Positions 1 through 9,304 are shown, counted from the first letter of the stretch. The stretch is 61,359 bases of DNA from an uncultured Propionibacteriaceae bacterium (GCA_937926975.1 CALBCJ010000024.1:1-61359); one strand, 5' to 3'. Notes: generated by a model from the sequence alone, not told the origin. Numbers and translations are program-made.

Positions 1-602
1 TAGCAGATGTCGTTCGAGGGCGGGTCCACCAGCAGCGGGTAGCGGCCCCGGATCCGGTTCACGGTCTGGAAGGTCTCGTCCACGCTGAGGGTGGTCTGCG
101 ACAGCCAGGCGACCCGGTCCGGGTCGCCGATCTCCAGCCGGTCGACGTCGTCGGGGTGCTGGACCAGGGTGATGTGGTCTGGGGCCTCGCCGGTGGTCCC
201 CTCGACCTCCTCGTGCCCGGCGTGCCCGATCAGCACGATCTCGCGCCCCTCGGCGGCGAACCGCCGCGCCTCCTTGTGGACCTTGGTAACCAGCGGGCAG
301 GTGGCGTCGACCGTCCGAAGCCCTCGCTCAGCGGCCTCGGCATGAACTGCCGGGGAGACCCCGTGGGCCGAGAAGACCACGGTAGCCCCCTCAGGCACCT
401 GCGACAGCTCCTCGACGAAGACCGCGCCGCGGCGCTCGAGCTCTGCGACCACGTGCCGGTTGTGGACGATCTGCTTGCGGACGTACACCGGCGCCCCGTA
501 CGTCTCCAGGGCTCGCTCCACGGTCACCACGGCCCGGTCGACCCCGGCGCAGTAGCCGCGGGGCGCCGCCAGCAGGACACGCTTGCCGGAGGGGTCAGTC
601 AT
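1..602 (-). CDS. ispH: 4-hydroxy-3-methylbut-2-enyl diphosphate reductase, 3' end outside window
   Basis: Last enzyme of the MEP isoprenoid pathway: an iron-sulfur enzyme reducing HMBPP to IPP and DMAPP in the cytosol. The first 200 residues are visible. They include PRGYCAGVDRAV (first cluster cysteine C18), the VHNRHVV motif, DATCPLVTKVH (second cysteine) and SNDIC, whose cysteine C200 is the last complete codon in the window. The ATG start at 602 has no Shine-Dalgarno, but a TACACT hexamer (610-615) ends 7 nt upstream, so the mRNA is probably leaderless. The gene is truncated by the window edge, not broken. Confidence 0.95.
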   Translation of the reverse strand, partial: MTDPSGKRVLLAAPRGYCAGVDRAVVTVERALETYGAPVYVRKQIVHNRHVVAELERRGAVFVEELSQVPEGATVVFSAHGVSPAVHAEAAERGLRTVDATCPLVTKVHKEARRFAAEGREIVLIGHAGHEEVEGTTGEAPDHITLVQHPDDVDRLEIGDPDRVAWLSQTTLSVDETFQTVNRIRGRYPLLVDPPSNDIC

Positions 603-636
603 GGCGACGAGTGTAGGAGACCGTGACGACGGATGG

Positions 637-1515
637 TCAGCGCTCAACCCGTGAGAAGCCGTGCTCCCGGTACATCTCGACCGACTGGCGCAGCGCTTCC
701 AGGAAGTACGGCGGGAACTCCATCCCGTTGCGGTTGGCCCACAGCAGCCTGGCCTCCAGCCGACCGATGTCCTTGGCGTACCGGGCCAGCTCGTCGTCCA
801 GCCCGAGGCTCACCATCACCGCTCCCATCTGGGTCTGGTAGCGGGGGACGTTATTCGTCCCGACCAGGGCAAAGGACTTCTCGCGCAGCACCCGGGCCAC
901 GTACAGCTGCCAGGGCGCCAGCACCTGGTCCTGGATCATCTGGGTCGCCGACATCTGGTAGAAGGCGTAGTGGCCGGGCTCCTGGCGCTTGATCTGGCCG
1001 ATGATCGTCTTCGAGATCGCGTCCTCGCCGAGCAGGTCGAGCTCAGTGGTGAAGCGGTTGTACGCCAGCACTGCCTGCCGCTCGGTGGCCGCCCCGGTGA
1101 GGTAGTACAGCAGCCGGCTGATCTCCTGCACCGCCGGCAGGTGGGAGAGGGCCCCGAGCAGCTTGACCCGGGCCGGGATCTGCAGAAAGACCTCGGCCGG
1201 CGGCAGCCCCAGGTCGACCTGGAGCCGGTCCAGGATCACCCCGTGCGCCACCTCCTGCGGCTGCCAGACGTCCTGGTAGAAGTAGCGGTCGACCTCCGAG
1301 ACCCCCGGCAGGATGGTCAGCAGCTCCAAGACGTTGCGGTCGACCTCCAGCTCGACCCGGGCCAGGTAGTCGATCAGCGGGGCGAACCGCTCCCGCACCA
1401 GGCGGGGGTTGTGGATGGTCCGGTCGACCGAGTCAAGGCTGATCGGCGGGTGCGTGTCCTGGAGCTTGCGCACGTGCTCCATGATCGACGCTGTGGTGAC
1501 GGGGTGACGGGCCAC
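637..1515 (-). CDS. Ferritin-like diiron-type protein of unknown function
   Basis: About 292 residues, helical and hydrophilic. Two ExxH pairs, QEVAH (about E88/H91) and QEPGH (about E179/H182), sit roughly 90 residues apart, each inside a helix-like stretch. This is the ligand pattern of ferritin-like diiron proteins such as acyl-ACP desaturases and related oxygenases. The substrate cannot be told. The reading frame stays open upstream to 1620 and would overlap the neighbouring peptidase gene. I chose GTG 1515 because a TATGCT hexamer (1522-1527) ends 6 nt before it, which fits a leaderless start; ATG 1482 is an alternative. No signal peptide or membrane segment is seen. Confidence 0.7.
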   Translation of the reverse strand: MARHPVTTASIMEHVRKLQDTHPPISLDSVDRTIHNPRLVRERFAPLIDYLARVELEVDRNVLELLTILPGVSEVDRYFYQDVWQPQEVAHGVILDRLQVDLGLPPAEVFLQIPARVKLLGALSHLPAVQEISRLLYYLTGAATERQAVLAYNRFTTELDLLGEDAISKTIIGQIKRQEPGHYAFYQMSATQMIQDQVLAPWQLYVARVLREKSFALVGTNNVPRYQTQMGAVMVSLGLDDELARYAKDIGRLEARLLWANRNGMEFPPYFLEALRQSVEMYREHGFSRVER

Positions 1516-1559
1516 ACCACGAGCATAGGCCGTACCGACCCAGAACGAAGCGTTTTGCC

Positions 1560-3668
1560 TCAGGTCTGCGCCGGATGCAGGCCGGTGTGGTACGCGGCAA
1601 AGGCCAGCAGGTCGGCCCACTCGGCGGCCAGCATCTGGGACGGCTTGCCGGCCCCGTGCCCGGTCGACACCTCGATCCGGGTCAGCACTGGGTTCTCACC
1701 AGCCTGGGCGTGCTGCAGGGCCGCGGTGAACTTGTGGCTGTGCAGCGGCACCACCCGGTCGTCGTGGTCGCCGGTGGCGACCAGGGTCGGCGGGTAGCTG
1801 GTGCCCTCCCGGACGTTGTGCAGCGGCGAGTACCGGTAGGCGACCTCGAAGTCGTCGGCCTGGTCGGGGTCGCCGTAGTCACTGATCCAGGCCGAGCCGA
1901 TGGTGAACTTGTGGAACCGCAGCAGGTCCAGCACCCCGACCGCCGGCAGTGCCGCCGCGAACAGGTCGGGGCGCTGGGTCATCACCGCGCCGACCAGCAG
2001 CCCGCCGTTGCTGCGGCCGTGGACCGCCAGCCGGGAGGGTGTGGTGACCCCGGTCTCGACCAGGTGCTCGGCGACCGCCACCAGGTCGTCGAAGACGTTC
2101 TGCTTTCTGCCCAGCCGGCCCTGCTCGTACCATTCGGTGCCGTACTCGCCACCGCCGCGCAGGTTGGCGATCACCACCGTCCCGCCAGCCGCCAGCCAGC
2201 CTGGCCAGCCGGCCCGGTAGTCGGCCAGGACCGGGATCTTGAAACCGCCGTACCCGTACAGCAGGGTGGGCCTGGGCTGAGTCGGGGCCCCGGCCGGGGT
2301 GATCAGGAAGTACGGCACCTTCGTGCCGTCCGGGCTGGTGGCCCGGTGCCGCTCGACCGTGTACGGCGGCGCCACCGGCTCGCTGGCGGCGGCCAGCCCC
2401 AGGGCCCGGACCGCACCGGTGCGGGTGTCGACCTCGAAGGCCACAGCCGGGTCGACGACCGTGGAGACCCCGACGTACGCCAGCGGCCGGCTCGCCGAGG
2501 CGTCCATCCCGACCAGGGCGCCGGCCGGCAGGTCCAGCTCACCCAGCGCCGTCCCGTCGAGAGCGAACCGACGGACCCGGGCGGAGGCGTCGACGAGGTA
2601 CTCGGCGAGGACCGTCTCGCCGGCCCGGCCCGCCCCGACCAGGGTGTCGGCGGACTCGGGCACCAGCTCGGCCGGCGGGACCGGCCGACCACTGACCGCC
2701 GCGTCCAGGTCGACGCTCACGATCCGGCCCCGTGGCGCCTCCAGGTCGGTCTGGACCAGCAGCCGGGCGCCGCGGCCGGGCTCACCGACCGAGCCCACCA
2801 CCAGGTACTCGTGGCCGAGCTCGCCGACCAGCGCCACCGGCTCCCCGATCCTCGTCAGCCCACCGTCGCTGTCGAGGGGGCAGACCCACAGCAGGTTCTG
2901 GTTCTCGGTCCCCCGTGACGCGTACAGGCACAGCCAGCGGTCGTCGTCGGTGACCTCCCAGCCGAACAGCATCCGCTCGTCGTCAGCCAGCTCAAAGACC
3001 AGCTGGTCCTCGGACTGGTCGGTGCCCAGGACGTGGCGCATCACCCGGGCCCGGCCCAGCCGGCCGGTCTCGGTGCCGACCGGCCGGGAGACACCGGCGA
3101 AGGCGTTGTACAGGTAGGAGCGGCTGTCCGGCAGCCAGGTCGGGGTAGCGAACTTGGTCACCAGGTCGGGCTCGTCCAGCCGCTCGCCGGTGGACACCTC
3201 CACGACCCGGACCCGCTGCCAGTCGGAGCCGCCCTCAGAGACCGCCTGGGCCAGGTAGCGGCCGTCACGGGAGACCGTGAACAGCATCAGCGAGCTGGTC
3301 TGGTCATCACTCCAGGTGTTGGGGTCGGCGATCACCCGGGCCTGCGGGTCGCTGATCTCGTCCAGGCTCCTCGCCACGTGCCAGACGTCCTGGGCCTGGG
3401 AGCCGTCGTTGCGGTTGAGGAAGTACCACCCGCCGCTCACCCGCGGAGTCCCGGCCCGGGGCCGCGAGACCACCCGGCTCATCACCTCACTGAACCAGCC
3501 CCGCTGCGGCAGCTGCTCCAGGTACTGCTCGGTGAGGGCCCGCTGTGCCTCCACCCAGGCCCGAGTCTGCTGAGAGTCGGGGTCCTCCAGCCACCGGTAC
3601 GGGTCGGGCACCCGGTGCCCGTGGAGGGTCTCGACCAGGTCGCCACGAAGAGTCTGCGGGTACTTCAC
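1560..3668 (-). CDS. Prolyl oligopeptidase family protein (peptidase S9A)
   Basis: Cytosolic serine peptidase of 702 residues, the usual length for prolyl oligopeptidases, which cut short peptides after proline. The N-terminus has the family segment YRWLEDPDS; the middle is beta-propeller-like; the C-terminal alpha/beta-hydrolase domain carries the triad: serine in GRSNGG (about S553), aspartate in DHDDRVVPLH (about D637) and histidine in STGHGAGK (H671). There is no signal peptide. The GTG start at 3668 is preceded at 6 nt by TAGAGT (3675-3680) and lacks a Shine-Dalgarno, so the transcript is probably leaderless. Oligopeptidase B-like specificity cannot be excluded. Confidence 0.9.
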   Translation of the reverse strand: MKYPQTLRGDLVETLHGHRVPDPYRWLEDPDSQQTRAWVEAQRALTEQYLEQLPQRGWFSEVMSRVVSRPRAGTPRVSGGWYFLNRNDGSQAQDVWHVARSLDEISDPQARVIADPNTWSDDQTSSLMLFTVSRDGRYLAQAVSEGGSDWQRVRVVEVSTGERLDEPDLVTKFATPTWLPDSRSYLYNAFAGVSRPVGTETGRLGRARVMRHVLGTDQSEDQLVFELADDERMLFGWEVTDDDRWLCLYASRGTENQNLLWVCPLDSDGGLTRIGEPVALVGELGHEYLVVGSVGEPGRGARLLVQTDLEAPRGRIVSVDLDAAVSGRPVPPAELVPESADTLVGAGRAGETVLAEYLVDASARVRRFALDGTALGELDLPAGALVGMDASASRPLAYVGVSTVVDPAVAFEVDTRTGAVRALGLAAASEPVAPPYTVERHRATSPDGTKVPYFLITPAGAPTQPRPTLLYGYGGFKIPVLADYRAGWPGWLAAGGTVVIANLRGGGEYGTEWYEQGRLGRKQNVFDDLVAVAEHLVETGVTTPSRLAVHGRSNGGLLVGAVMTQRPDLFAAALPAVGVLDLLRFHKFTIGSAWISDYGDPDQADDFEVAYRYSPLHNVREGTSYPPTLVATGDHDDRVVPLHSHKFTAALQHAQAGENPVLTRIEVSTGHGAGKPSQMLAAEWADLLAFAAYHTGLHPAQT

Positions 3669-3730
3669 GCCGGGACTCTATCCCGCCCTGGTCCCCCGGG
3701 GCCGGACGGCACCGCCCCCGGGGGCACCGG

Positions 3731-4930
3731 TCACAGCATGACCAGGCTGACCTCGATCACCGACTCGCCAGCCCGGATCGCGTCCAGGACCGCTGGCTCG
3801 GGCAGCTGCTCCAGCGAGATCCGGGCCACAGCGGCCTCCGAGCCCTCGAAGACCGTGTTCGACATCTCCTGGACGTTGATCTCGGCTGCCCGGATCGCGT
3901 CGAGGGTCCCTGCCAGCACTCCGGGCCGGTCGAAGTGCCGCACCACCAGTACGCAGACCGCGGGGCTGGTCGTGGCCAGGTTGACCACGTTCGGAACCGA
4001 TCCCTGGGCACTGAACTCCAGGACGATCCGGACCGCCTCGGCGGCGATCGCCTCCTGCGCCTGGTCGGTGGAGGCGCCGATGTGGTGGGTGCCGTACACG
4101 CCCGGCAGTCCGACGATCGGGTCGGCGAAGTCACCGGTCGAGCCGTCTGGCTCCTGGGCGAAGACGTCGAGCCCGGCCCGGACGCCCTTCTCGGTGACGG
4201 CCCTGGCCAGGGCGTCCTGGTCGATCACCGGGCCGCGGGAGGTGTTGATGAAGACCGCCCCCGGCTTCAGGGCGGCGAAGAAGTCGGCGTCCAGCAGCCC
4301 GCGGGTGTCACCGTTCAGCGCCAGGTGCACGCTGACCACGTCGGCAGCCTGGGCGACCTCGACTGGGGAGCCGAGGGCGGTGATCCCGAGCCCAGCGGCC
4401 TTCTCCGGGGTCAGGCTGCGGCTCCAGGCCACCACGGGCATTCCGAAGGCCTTGGCCCGGGGCACCATCGCCGATCCGATGCCGCCGATCCCGATCAGGC
4501 CCAGCGTCCGCCCGTACAGGCCCTTGGCCTTGGAGTACTCGGACTTGTTCCAGGTGCCGGCCCGCAGGTCGGCGACGTTGTCGGCGATCCGGCGGTCCAG
4601 GGCACAGATCAGTCCGAAGGCCAGCTCGGCCACCGCGACCGAGTTCTTGCCTGGGCAGTTGGCGACGTAGATCCCGAGCCGGGAGGCGGCGGCTACGTCG
4701 ATGGTGTTGTAGCCGGCTCCGGCCCGGACCACGAGCTTCAGCGGGCCGGCGGCCAGCACCGGCTCGGGGACCTTTGTGCTGCGCACGATGAGGATGTCGG
4801 GCTGCTCGGCGACGACGGCGTCGACGAGGGCCTGGTCCTTGAGGGACGGCTGTGAGCTGACCTCGCAACCGGCAGCAGTGAGGGCGTCGATGCCCGACTG
4901 CTCGAACTTGTCGGCAATGAGTACACGCAT
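3731..4930 (-). CDS. serA: D-3-phosphoglycerate dehydrogenase, short form with ACT domain
   Basis: First step of serine synthesis: NAD-dependent oxidation of 3-phosphoglycerate. About 399 residues. The N-terminal 2-hydroxyacid dehydrogenase catalytic half is followed by a Rossmann motif (GLIGIGGIGSAMV), the NTSRGPVID segment, and the catalytic His in GTHHIGAST. The last ~75 residues (VCVLVVRHFDRPGVLAGTL onward) form an ACT domain, the usual serine-sensing element. The long insert domain of mycobacterial SerA is absent. ATG 4930 is chosen because TAGGGT (4937-4942) ends 6 nt upstream; an in-frame GTG at 4936 is possible. A related hydroxyacid dehydrogenase is an alternative identity. Confidence 0.85.
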   Translation of the reverse strand: MRVLIADKFEQSGIDALTAAGCEVSSQPSLKDQALVDAVVAEQPDILIVRSTKVPEPVLAAGPLKLVVRAGAGYNTIDVAAASRLGIYVANCPGKNSVAVAELAFGLICALDRRIADNVADLRAGTWNKSEYSKAKGLYGRTLGLIGIGGIGSAMVPRAKAFGMPVVAWSRSLTPEKAAGLGITALGSPVEVAQAADVVSVHLALNGDTRGLLDADFFAALKPGAVFINTSRGPVIDQDALARAVTEKGVRAGLDVFAQEPDGSTGDFADPIVGLPGVYGTHHIGASTDQAQEAIAAEAVRIVLEFSAQGSVPNVVNLATTSPAVCVLVVRHFDRPGVLAGTLDAIRAAEINVQEMSNTVFEGSEAAVARISLEQLPEPAVLDAIRAGESVIEVSLVML

Positions 4931-5000
4931 GCTCACACCCTAGACAGGAAGGCCGCCGAGCGTCACCAGGACCCGTCAGACACAGCCTCCCGCCGGCGGC

Positions 5001-6518
5001 CTACTCCACAACGTCGTCGTCGACCCAGTCGAGGGTCTTGGTGACGGCCTTCTTCCAGTTCCGGTACAGCCGGTCCCGCTCCCCGGGCTCCACCGTCGGC
5101 TCCCAGCGCCGGTCCTCGGCCCAGTTGTCGACCACGTCGTGAACGCCCGACCAGTAGCCGACCGCGATCCCGGCCGCGTACGCCGCACCCAGGGCCGTGG
5201 TCTCGGCGACCACCGGGCGGACCACCGGCACCCCCAGCTGGTCGGCCTGGAACTGCATCAAGGTGGCGTTCGCGGTCATCCCGCCATCGACCTTGAGCTC
5301 GCGGACGGTCACCTGCGAGTCGACCTGCATCGCCTCCAGCACTTCCCGGGTCTGGTACGCGGTCGCCTCCAGCACCGCCCGGGCCAGGTGGCCCCGGTTG
5401 ACGTAGCGGGTCAGTCCGACCAGGGCGCCGCGGGCGTCGGAGCGCCAGTACGGCGCGAACAGCCCGGAGAAGGCGGGGACGAAGTAGGCGCCTCCGTTGT
5501 CGGCAACCGTGGCCGCCAGCTGCTCGATCTCGTCCGCCGAGCCGACCAGGCCCAGGTTGTCGCGCAGCCACTGCACCAGCGAGCCGGCGACGGCGATCGA
5601 TCCCTCCAGGGCGTACACCGGCTGCTGGCCGCCGATCTGGTAGCAGACCGTGGTCAGCAGGCCGTTGCGGCTCGGCACTGGCTCGGTGCCGGTGTTCATG
5701 AGCATGAAGCAGCCGGTCCCGTACGTGTTCTTCGCCATCCCGGGCTGGAAGCAGGCCTGCCCGAAGGTGGCGGCGTGCTGGTCGCCGAGAATCCCGGCGA
5801 TCGGCACCCCGGGCAGCAGGCCTCGGTCGCGTCCGGTGCCGTACACCTCGCTGGAGGTCCGGATCTCGGGCAGCATGCTCGCCGGGATCCCCATCTCGGC
5901 AGCGATGTCGAGGTCCCACTCCAGGCTGGCCAGGTCCATCAGCATGGTCCGGGAGGCGTTGGTGACGTCGGTGACGTGCACCCCGCCGTCCACCCCGCCG
6001 GTCATGTGCCACAGCAGCCAGGAGTCGATGGTGCCCATCGCCAGCTGCCCGGCCTCGGCCCTCCGCCGGGCCCCGTCGACGTGCTCCAGGATCCAGGCCA
6101 CCTTCGGCCCGCAGAAGTACGTGGCCAGCGGCAGCCCGACCCGGTCGCGGTACCGGTCCTGGTCACCGCCGCCGAGCCGCTCGATCAGCGGCCCGGTCCG
6201 GGTGTCCTGCCACACGATCGCGTTGCCGACCGGCTCGCCAGTGCTGCGGTCCCAGACCACCGTCGTCTCGCGCTGGTTGGTGATCCCGACCGCGGCGAGG
6301 TGCTGGAAGTTGACCTGGGCCTTGGACAGGGCGGTGGCCACCACCTCGCGGACGCTGCCCCAGATCTCGAGGGGGTCGTGCTCGACCCAGCCGGCCCGCG
6401 GGAGGATCTGGCGGTGCTCCTTCTGGTCGGCGGCCACGATCTGGCCCTGGTGGTCGAAGAGGATCGCGCGTGAGCTGGTGGTCCCCTGGTCGATGGCGAG
6501 GATGTACGGCTCGGGCAT
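5001..6518 (-). CDS. glpK: Glycerol kinase
   Basis: ATP-dependent phosphorylation of glycerol to sn-glycerol 3-phosphate. 505 residues, typical for GlpK. The N-terminal phosphate-binding motif AIDQGTTSSRAILFD and the segment GWVEHDPLEIW are present, as are QRETTVVW, the HAATFGQACF region and the C-terminal KVDGGMTANATLMQFQAD signature. The open frame extends upstream to 6746, but AAGGAG lies 5 nt before ATG 6518, fixing the start. No glpF or glpD is nearby. Regulation is not evident from the sequence. Confidence 0.95.
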   Translation of the reverse strand: MPEPYILAIDQGTTSSRAILFDHQGQIVAADQKEHRQILPRAGWVEHDPLEIWGSVREVVATALSKAQVNFQHLAAVGITNQRETTVVWDRSTGEPVGNAIVWQDTRTGPLIERLGGGDQDRYRDRVGLPLATYFCGPKVAWILEHVDGARRRAEAGQLAMGTIDSWLLWHMTGGVDGGVHVTDVTNASRTMLMDLASLEWDLDIAAEMGIPASMLPEIRTSSEVYGTGRDRGLLPGVPIAGILGDQHAATFGQACFQPGMAKNTYGTGCFMLMNTGTEPVPSRNGLLTTVCYQIGGQQPVYALEGSIAVAGSLVQWLRDNLGLVGSADEIEQLAATVADNGGAYFVPAFSGLFAPYWRSDARGALVGLTRYVNRGHLARAVLEATAYQTREVLEAMQVDSQVTVRELKVDGGMTANATLMQFQADQLGVPVVRPVVAETTALGAAYAAGIAVGYWSGVHDVVDNWAEDRRWEPTVEPGERDRLYRNWKKAVTKTLDWVDDDVVE

Positions 6519-6585
6519 CGGTTCTCCTTGAGTCGGCGGTGACGCCCACCAGCATGCCGCTGCCCTGGCCCCGGGCGCGAGCGGC

Positions 6586-7593
6586 TCAGTCCGCGGCGGA
6601 CCAGAACCCTGCCAGGCGCTGGGCGAGCGGCTCGGCGGCCTGCATCGGCAGCGAGTGGGTGGCCCCGGGCCAGGTCTCGACCGTGCCTCGCGGGAGCGCG
6701 GCTGCCTGAGCGGCAGCGTCGCTGCCGGACAGTGACTGGTCACCACCCAGCCCCAGGTAGACGGGCATCGTCAGGACGGCGATCTCGGCCTTGGTCAGGG
6801 GCGACGGTGTGGGAAGCGCTGCCGAGTAGTGCTGGGCACCAGCCGCGACCAGCTGGGCGGTCGGCTCACTCGGGTCGTACTCGACCCCACCGATCCGGGC
6901 CAGGGCCGGCTCCCGCCAGCTCTGCGGCAGCCAGGAGGCCGAGCCGATGCTGGCCCAGAGGAAGGTGCTGGCCGGGGGGTAGCCGAAGGTGAAGACCGGC
7001 TCCAGCAGCACCAGTGAGCGCACCCGGTGCGGGTAGTGCCGGGCGTACGCGGCGGCGGTGGCGCCGCCGAAGGAGTGCCCGACCACGTGCACCCCGCCCG
7101 GCGCCAGCTGCTGGACCACCTCGTCGATCCAGGCGGCCTGGTCGGCCATGGAGGCCAACGGCACCGACTGCACCGACAGCCCCGCGTCGCCGAGGGCATC
7201 GAGGGCGATCACCCGGCGTCCCGCGCTGAGCCCAGGCAGGTTGTCGGCCCACATCGGCACCCCGGAAGAGCGGCCCGGCACCAGCAGCACCGGGGCTGTC
7301 GCGGCGGTCTCGGGGGTGAGCCACTCGTACGCCCGGACCGTGCCGTAGCCGGTGACCAGGTCGTGGGTGGCGGTGGGGGCCGGGAGCCGGCGCATCGCCA
7401 CCTGGTAGGCCGCGGCGTACTCTCGCCGCCCCTCGCTCGACGTGAACGAGCCCACCGTCGGCGCCGCGGTGACCGCTCCGACGAGGCTGCGCAGCCCGGC
7501 CAGGGCGAGCACGGCCACGGTGACCGCGGCGGCTCGCCGGAGCCGGCGCCGGGCTCGGGACGAGAGGGCGGGAGGCTGAGGGAGGGCGGGCAT
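6586..7593 (-). CDS. Alpha/beta hydrolase with N-terminal membrane anchor or signal segment
   Basis: 335 residues. A basic start (about residues 14-19) is followed by a hydrophobic stretch (about 20-44) that could be an uncleaved anchor or signal peptide, so the catalytic domain probably acts outside the cytoplasm. The fold signature is the nucleophile elbow GHSFGG, with a strand motif APVLLVPG before it and a late histidine in PGATHSLPM. The substrate is unknown; lipase, esterase or haloperoxidase-like activity is possible. ATG 7593 has GAGGAG upstream. It is divergent from the TetR gene across a 69-bp gap holding a perfect operator-like palindrome, so it is the likely target of that regulator. 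Confidence 0.8.
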   Translation of the reverse strand: MPALPQPPALSSRARRRLRRAAAVTVAVLALAGLRSLVGAVTAAPTVGSFTSSEGRREYAAAYQVAMRRLPAPTATHDLVTGYGTVRAYEWLTPETAATAPVLLVPGRSSGVPMWADNLPGLSAGRRVIALDALGDAGLSVQSVPLASMADQAAWIDEVVQQLAPGGVHVVGHSFGGATAAAYARHYPHRVRSLVLLEPVFTFGYPPASTFLWASIGSASWLPQSWREPALARIGGVEYDPSEPTAQLVAAGAQHYSAALPTPSPLTKAEIAVLTMPVYLGLGGDQSLSGSDAAAQAAALPRGTVETWPGATHSLPMQAAEPLAQRLAGFWSAAD

Positions 7594-7636
7594 CGGGACT
7601 CCTCGGTGAGATTGCAATACGTTCGTACTCCAATCA

Positions 7637-7658
7637 TCACAGTACACCTGTACTGTGA
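7637..7658. promoter_or_regulatory. TetR-type operator palindrome
   Basis: Perfect 10-bp inverted repeat TCACAGTACA / TGTACTGTGA with a 2-nt centre. It covers the putative -10 hexamer TACTGT (7651-7656) of the TetR gene and ends 4 nt before its GTG start, and lies 43 bp upstream of the divergent hydrolase start. Position and shape fit autorepression plus control of the hydrolase. Confidence 0.85.
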
Positions 7659-7662
7659 GCTC

Positions 7663-8235
7663 GTGCCCAGAGTCGTCGACACCGAGCAGCGCCGGTCCGA
7701 GATCGTGATGGCGGTGTGGGCCGTGATCTACCGGCAGGGCATCGAGGGCGTGACCTACCAGGCCGTCGCCCACGAGGCCGGGGTCTCGGTAGGCCGGGTC
7801 CAGCACTACTTCGCCTCCAAGCGGGACCTCGTGGTGGCCGGGGCCGAGCAGCTGGTGGCCTGGTCCACCACCGCCCACGACCAGGCGGTGGCTCGGCTGG
7901 AGCCGGACCCGTACCTGCTGCTGACCCGGGTACTCACCCAGCCAGTCCCCCGTGACGAGGGCTTTCGCCGCGGAGCCGCGGTCTGGTACGCGTACCTGGC
8001 CCGGGCCATGGTCGACCTCGAGATCGCCGAGGTCGTCGCCCCGGCCAGCCGAGGCGCGGTGAGCGAGGCGGCAGCGCTGCTGCGTCAGACCGGCCTCGAC
8101 GAGGAGGCTGCCGAGACCACCGCGACCCGGCTGGTGGCCCTCAGCAACGGCCTCACCCAGCGGGTCCTGGTCGGGTCGCTGCCGCCCGAGCAGGCGGTCG
8201 AGATCCTCCAGCAGGAGGTCGCCCGGCTGCGCTGA
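7663..8235 (+). CDS. TetR/AcrR family transcriptional regulator
   Basis: 190 residues, typical for the family. The N-terminal DNA-binding domain (about residues 1-55) carries the helix-turn-helix ending in AGVSVGRVQHYFASKRDL, the usual TetR signature. The C-terminal helices form the ligand-binding and dimerisation domain, whose ligand cannot be read from sequence. The GTG start at 7663 lies 6 nt after TACTGT, with no Shine-Dalgarno, so the message is probably leaderless. An in-frame ATG about 15 codons downstream is less likely because it would cut into the HTH. Confidence 0.88.
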   Translation: MPRVVDTEQRRSEIVMAVWAVIYRQGIEGVTYQAVAHEAGVSVGRVQHYFASKRDLVVAGAEQLVAWSTTAHDQAVARLEPDPYLLLTRVLTQPVPRDEGFRRGAAVWYAYLARAMVDLEIAEVVAPASRGAVSEAAALLRQTGLDEEAAETTATRLVALSNGLTQRVLVGSLPPEQAVEILQQEVARLR

Positions 8236-8307
8236 GCACCGTACGCGACCGCGAACGAGCACCCACAGCACTGGACGGATGCGCACCCCGGGGGCGAGAG
8301 TGATGGA

Positions 8308-9261
8308 GTGCCGGACCGAGACGACGCCATGTACGAGGCAGCCGTGCGCTACTACCTGCAGCACGAGACCATGGACGCCATCGGCCGCCAGCTCCGGATG
8401 TCGCGCTCATCGGTGTCGCGGCTGCTGTCGCGGGCCCGGGAGACCGGGCTGGTCCAGATCACGGTCGCTGCCAGCACCCCCGGCTCCCAGACCGCCCGGC
8501 GGCTCGCGGCCGAGCTGGGGGTCCGGGTCCACCTGGCCAGCGCCGGCGACGCCTCCCCCACCGAGCGGCTGGACCGCGTCTCGCGCCTGGCCGCCTCGCT
8601 GCTGCAGCGTACGGTCCGCGACCACCAGGTGGTGGGGGCGGCCTGGGGGGTGACCGTGTCGCGGGTGGTCCAGCACCTGGCGCCCACCCCGCGGCGCGGA
8701 GTGACCGTGGTCCAGCTCAACGGCGGCAGCCACGGCCAGGCCCCCGACAGCCCCCAGGTGGGGGCCCTGCTGGCCAGCCTGGGCGCGGCCCTCGACGCCC
8801 CCGTGGTGCCCTTCCCGGTGCCGGCCTTCTTCGACTACGCCGCCACCCGGCAGGCGATGTGGCGCGAGCGCTCCGTACGGCAGGTGCTCGACCTGCAGCG
8901 CCGGGCCGACCTGGCGGTCTTCGGCGTCGGCTGCTTCCACGGCGCAGTCCCCTCCCACGTCTACGCCGGGGGCTACCTGGACGCCGACGAGCTGGCCCGG
9001 CTGGAGGCCGAGGGAGCCGTCGGCGACGTCTGTACGGTGCTGCTGCGCGAAGACGGCTCCTGGGCCGACATCCCCGGCAACGACCGGGCCACCGGGCTGT
9101 CCCCCGACGACCTGCGCCAGGTCCCGACCCGGGTCTGCGTGGTGGCCGACCCGCTGCGGGTCCCGGCCCTGACCGGGGCGCTGCGGGCGCAGGTGGTGAC
9201 CGACCTGGTCTGCGACGACGCCACCGCCGCCGCCCTGGCTGACCGGCTCGGGCTGGGCTGA
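8308..9261 (+). CDS. SorC/DeoR-type sugar-responsive transcriptional regulator
   Basis: About 317 residues. An N-terminal HTH (about residues 15-45, with AIGRQLRMSRSSVSRLLSRA) is followed by a long domain resembling the SorC effector-binding fold (GAAWGVTVSRVVQHLAP, then GVGCFHGAVPSHVYAGGY). Family members sense phosphorylated sugars or polyols and control nearby catabolic operons. The closest sugar or polyol gene is glpK about 1.8 kb away, but no link is visible. The start is uncertain: GTG 8308 has a GGAG directly touching it, and ATG 8329 has no obvious ribosome-binding site. Confidence 0.8.
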   Translation: MPDRDDAMYEAAVRYYLQHETMDAIGRQLRMSRSSVSRLLSRARETGLVQITVAASTPGSQTARRLAAELGVRVHLASAGDASPTERLDRVSRLAASLLQRTVRDHQVVGAAWGVTVSRVVQHLAPTPRRGVTVVQLNGGSHGQAPDSPQVGALLASLGAALDAPVVPFPVPAFFDYAATRQAMWRERSVRQVLDLQRRADLAVFGVGCFHGAVPSHVYAGGYLDADELARLEAEGAVGDVCTVLLREDGSWADIPGNDRATGLSPDDLRQVPTRVCVVADPLRVPALTGALRAQVVTDLVCDDATAAALADRLGLG

Positions 9262-9268
9262 AACCTCC

Positions 9269-9297
9269 TTGCCGGTGGTCCCCACTCTCCCTAGAGT
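9269..9297 (+). promoter_or_regulatory. Promoter of the GNAT gene
   Basis: TTGCCG (9269-9274), a 17-nt spacer, then TAGAGT (9292-9297). The ATG at 9305 lies 7 nt after the -10 box, so transcription should start at or very near the start codon. Confidence 0.7.
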
Positions 9298-9304
9298 CCC
9301 GCTC

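Noticed and set aside
8308..9261. SorC-type gene as the regulator of glpK
   Set aside because: They are 1.8 kb apart with other units between, and no shared operator was found. Proximity alone is too weak.
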